Positions 4,899 through 6,668 of a stretch of DNA of 6,668 bases are shown one piece after another. Under the pieces are notes generated by a model. That model was not told the DNA's origin. It worked only from the letters and a program-made list of their open reading frames with translations, and ran no database searches. This DNA is from Acidobacteriota bacterium (GTDB lineage Bacteria > Acidobacteriota > Terriglobia > Acidiferrales > UBA7541). Each line of letters opens with the position of its first letter. The stretch's first letter is position 1. The translations under genes were made by a program, and so were the position numbers. The DNA lies in assembly GCA_003224195.1 (NCBI GenBank), contig QHYP01000090.1, positions 1-6,668 of the forward strand, given 5' to 3'.

Positions 4899-5743
4899 GC
4901 GCCCCGGAAAGCGAGAAGCAACCAATCGCGCCCGAGCCGGCGCCGGTGTCCGCCACTACACCTGCCCCGGCCCCGGCAGCGCACAAGCCGGCGGCGAGCG
5001 ATGATGGCGTCGCGCAGACCTTTTTTGGAGAGCCGCTCGTCGGCTTCGATCCGAGCGAAATCACCGGCTCGCTCGTGGTACTTGAAGGGATGGACGGCTC
5101 CGGCCGGTCCACGCAGATTGCTCTGCTCCAGGAGTGGCTGGAGTCCGAAGGTTTCGCGGTACAGACCAGCGGGCTGCGCCGATCCAATCTCGTCGGAAAA
5201 GATATCGATGAGCTGCTGGCGAAAAACGCAGTGACGCGGCTGACGCTCGGGCTGATGTACGCGACGGATTTCTTCGACCAGGTGGAGCACCGCATTCTCC
5301 CCGCGTTGCGCTCGGGAACCGTGGTGCTTGCGGATCGCTACATTTTCACGCTCATCGCCCGCGGCGTGGTGCGCGGGATCAACCGCGACTATCTGAGCGG
5401 CCTGTATGCCATGGCGTTGCGCCCGCACCTCACGTTCTGGCTGAACGTGCGGCCGGAGACCGCGTTTGCGCGCGAGTTCAAGAAGGCGCAGGCCATCAGC
5501 TACTGGGAGGCCGGGCGCGACATGTCGCTTTCGCACGATCTCTACTGGTCGTTCATCCGCTATCAGACCATGATTCAGCGCGAATTCGAGGTGATGGCCA
5601 AGCGCAACAACTTCATCGAGCTGGACGGCGAGGCGAGCGTGCCCGCGGTGAACAAACAACTGCGGCAAAAGATTGGCGAGTCTCTGGGAATTCGCGCGAC
5701 GAAGTACTCGCCGTCCGCGGCCCTCCAACATCTCTGGCGGTGA
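4895..5743 (+). CDS. Second thymidylate kinase-like protein, Walker A Lys replaced by Arg
   Basis: This 282-residue protein is a paralogue of the preceding kinase. Shared landmarks are VVLEGMDGSGRSTQ (61-74), ADRYIFT (146-152), the R-P-E segment NVRPETAF (184-191), YWEAGRDMSLS (203-213) and a C-terminal NNFIELDG (238-245). A low-complexity Pro/Ala-rich tail of about 35 residues precedes the core. The Walker A Lys, which contacts the ATP phosphates in active P-loop kinases, is Arg71 (codon CGG). REPGGT is absent here too; the equivalent stretch is TSGLRRSNL. Plausible roles are a weakly active or inactive partner that forms a heterodimer with its neighbour, or an enzyme that tolerates Arg. The start is fixed by the ATGA overlap with the upstream gene. 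A stop codon within GGTGA lies just before the next gene, so all three genes look coupled. Confidence 0.85.
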   Translation: MSAPESEKQPIAPEPAPVSATTPAPAPAAHKPAASDDGVAQTFFGEPLVGFDPSEITGSLVVLEGMDGSGRSTQIALLQEWLESEGFAVQTSGLRRSNLVGKDIDELLAKNAVTRLTLGLMYATDFFDQVEHRILPALRSGTVVLADRYIFTLIARGVVRGINRDYLSGLYAMALRPHLTFWLNVRPETAFAREFKKAQAISYWEAGRDMSLSHDLYWSFIRYQTMIQREFEVMAKRNNFIELDGEASVPAVNKQLRQKIGESLGIRATKYSPSAALQHLWR

Positions 5744-5750
5744 AGCCTGC

Positions 5751-6668
5751 GTGGCGGAGCCGGTTCACATCGCGGCCATTGACGCCGGCTCGAACGCCAT
5801 CCGACTCTCCATCGTGCGCGCCTATTCGGCTCTGGACATCGAACCGCTGCACACGGAGCGCTATCCCCTGCGGCTGGGCGAAAGTGTTTTTCTGCGGCAT
5901 CGCTTCAGCGAAGAAACTCTCGAGAAAGCCGGGAAGGCCTTCCGGCATTTCCGAGCGCTGATGAACGAATTTGGTGTGACGGAATATCGCGCGGTTGCAA
6001 CGAGCGCCTCGCGCGAAGCGAAGAATCGTGGCTCGCTCGTCCGCCGAATCTGGAGAAAGACCAGGCTCCGGCTTGAGGTGATCAGCGGTGCGGAAGAGTC
6101 CCGGCTGTGCCGGGAAGGGGTGCTCGGCGCGCTCAGTCCGGACGCTCCGCTGCGCTGCATCGTTGATCTCGGCGGCGGGAGCCTGGAGATCGCCTTGCTG
6201 CGCGAGCATGCGGTGGAGCAAAGTGCGCAATTGCCGGCGGGAACCGTGCGGCTGATGACCACTCTCGAGATTCGCGGCGTCATCCGGCCGATGCAGGCGG
6301 AACAAGTGCGGCGATATGTGCGGGCGCTGCTGGAATCGCGTCTGCCGATGCGGCCGAATCTCGCGGAAACGATCGCCGTGGCATGCGGCGGGAATGCAGA
6401 AATGCTGGCAACCCTCGCGCCCGGCCCGCGCGAGCACGGCCTGCCTTCTCTGGATTTGTCGCTCCTGCGGGACCGGCTGGACGGAATTCTTCGGCGCGAT
6501 GTGACCGGCCGGATGAAGGCGTTCGGCGTGCGACGCGACCGGGCAGACGTGATGGGAGTGGCAGCGCTGATCTTGTTGACGCTCGGGCGTTATCTGAATG
6601 TGCGCAGGATGATGGTGCCGGGCGTGGGCGTTCGCGAGGGATTGCTGCAAGAGATTGCGCGGGAGGCG
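5751..6668 (+). CDS. Ppx/GppA-family phosphatase (3' end outside window)
   Basis: The frame is open from a GTG at 5751 to the last base, giving 306 residues with no stop, so the gene is cut by the window end. The family degrades polyphosphate (Ppx) or pppGpp (GppA) with an actin-like ASKHA fold. Visible motifs in order are: phosphate-1 loop IDAGSNAIRL (10-19), ATSASREAKN (83-92), ISGAEESRL (111-119) with the Glu pair that includes the likely catalytic base, phosphate-2 loop IVDLGGGSLEI (137-147), LPAGTVRL (161-168), AVACGGNAEMLA (209-220) and the C-terminal GVGVREGLL (291-299). The length matches the short, two-domain form, so only a little of that form should be missing. The start lies 7 nt after the previous stop. 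GGTGA at 5739-5743, overlapping that stop, can serve as ribosome binding site. Motifs alone cannot separate polyphosphatase from pppGpp phosphatase. Confidence 0.9.
   Translation, partial: MAEPVHIAAIDAGSNAIRLSIVRAYSALDIEPLHTERYPLRLGESVFLRHRFSEETLEKAGKAFRHFRALMNEFGVTEYRAVATSASREAKNRGSLVRRIWRKTRLRLEVISGAEESRLCREGVLGALSPDAPLRCIVDLGGGSLEIALLREHAVEQSAQLPAGTVRLMTTLEIRGVIRPMQAEQVRRYVRALLESRLPMRPNLAETIAVACGGNAEMLATLAPGPREHGLPSLDLSLLRDRLDGILRRDVTGRMKAFGVRRDRADVMGVAALILLTLGRYLNVRRMMVPGVGVREGLLQEIAREA

Noticed and set aside
3954..5731. Long minus-strand open frames of 323 and 352 residues opposite the kinase pair
   Set aside because: Both are antisense to genes with clear motifs, show Arg/His/Gln-rich composition typical of shadow frames, and overlap each other.
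4137..5743. PPK2-type polyphosphate kinases as an alternative identity for the tandem kinases
   Set aside because: PPK2 has a different Walker A (G-x-D-A-A-G-K-G-G type) and a DRSWYNR-like Walker B; here GTDGSGKST/GMDGSGRST and ADRYI(Y/F)T fit the thymidylate kinase superfamily better.
5613..6650. 345-residue minus-strand open frame opposite the Ppx/GppA gene
   Set aside because: The + strand frame carries the full ordered set of Ppx/GppA motifs; the antisense product has no recognisable features.

Overview
The window looks like chromosomal DNA from a Gram-negative bacterium, most likely an Acidobacteriota-type soil organism. That placement is an inference. It rests on moderately high GC, an MlaE-MlaF-MlaD gene order with a repeat-tailed MlaD, and a tandem pair of thymidylate-kinase-like genes followed by a Ppx/GppA gene. 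No rRNA or other phylogenetic marker is present. All supported genes are on the + strand, and the long minus-strand open frames are high-GC shadows.

Layout: (1) 2-295, the end or whole of a small two-helix membrane protein of unknown function, in a stretch that looks less GC-rich than the rest. (2) 450-1004, a secreted or periplasmic coiled-coil protein with a signal peptide and a likely promoter upstream. (3) 1005-1179, an intergenic stretch holding three 27-bp tandem repeats that each contain a 17-nt hairpin or palindrome; the repeats are also in frame with the next gene. (4) 1180-2022 mlaE, 2113-2937 mlaF and 2965-4036 mlaD, the inner-membrane core of an MCE-type lipid transporter (permease, ATPase, substrate-binding MCE protein). 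As given, mlaD is broken by a one-base frameshift near 3867-3869; removing one G restores a 356-residue protein. (5) 4137-4898 and 4895-5743, two paralogous P-loop kinases of the thymidylate kinase superfamily that overlap by ATGA. The second has Arg in place of the Walker A Lys. (6) 5751-6668, a Ppx/GppA phosphatase that starts 7 nt after the second kinase and runs off the end of the window.

How the genes work together: MlaE, MlaF and MlaD should form one complex moving phospholipids between the inner and outer membranes, with the MlaD repeats extending into the periplasm. The kinase-kinase-Ppx/GppA set appears to be a separate, translationally coupled operon concerned with nucleotide or polyphosphate/alarmone phosphoryl transfer. 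The most unusual points are the Lys-to-Arg change in the second kinase, the missing catalytic Glu in the MlaF Walker B motif, and the coding-like repeats upstream of mlaE that lack an in-frame start codon.
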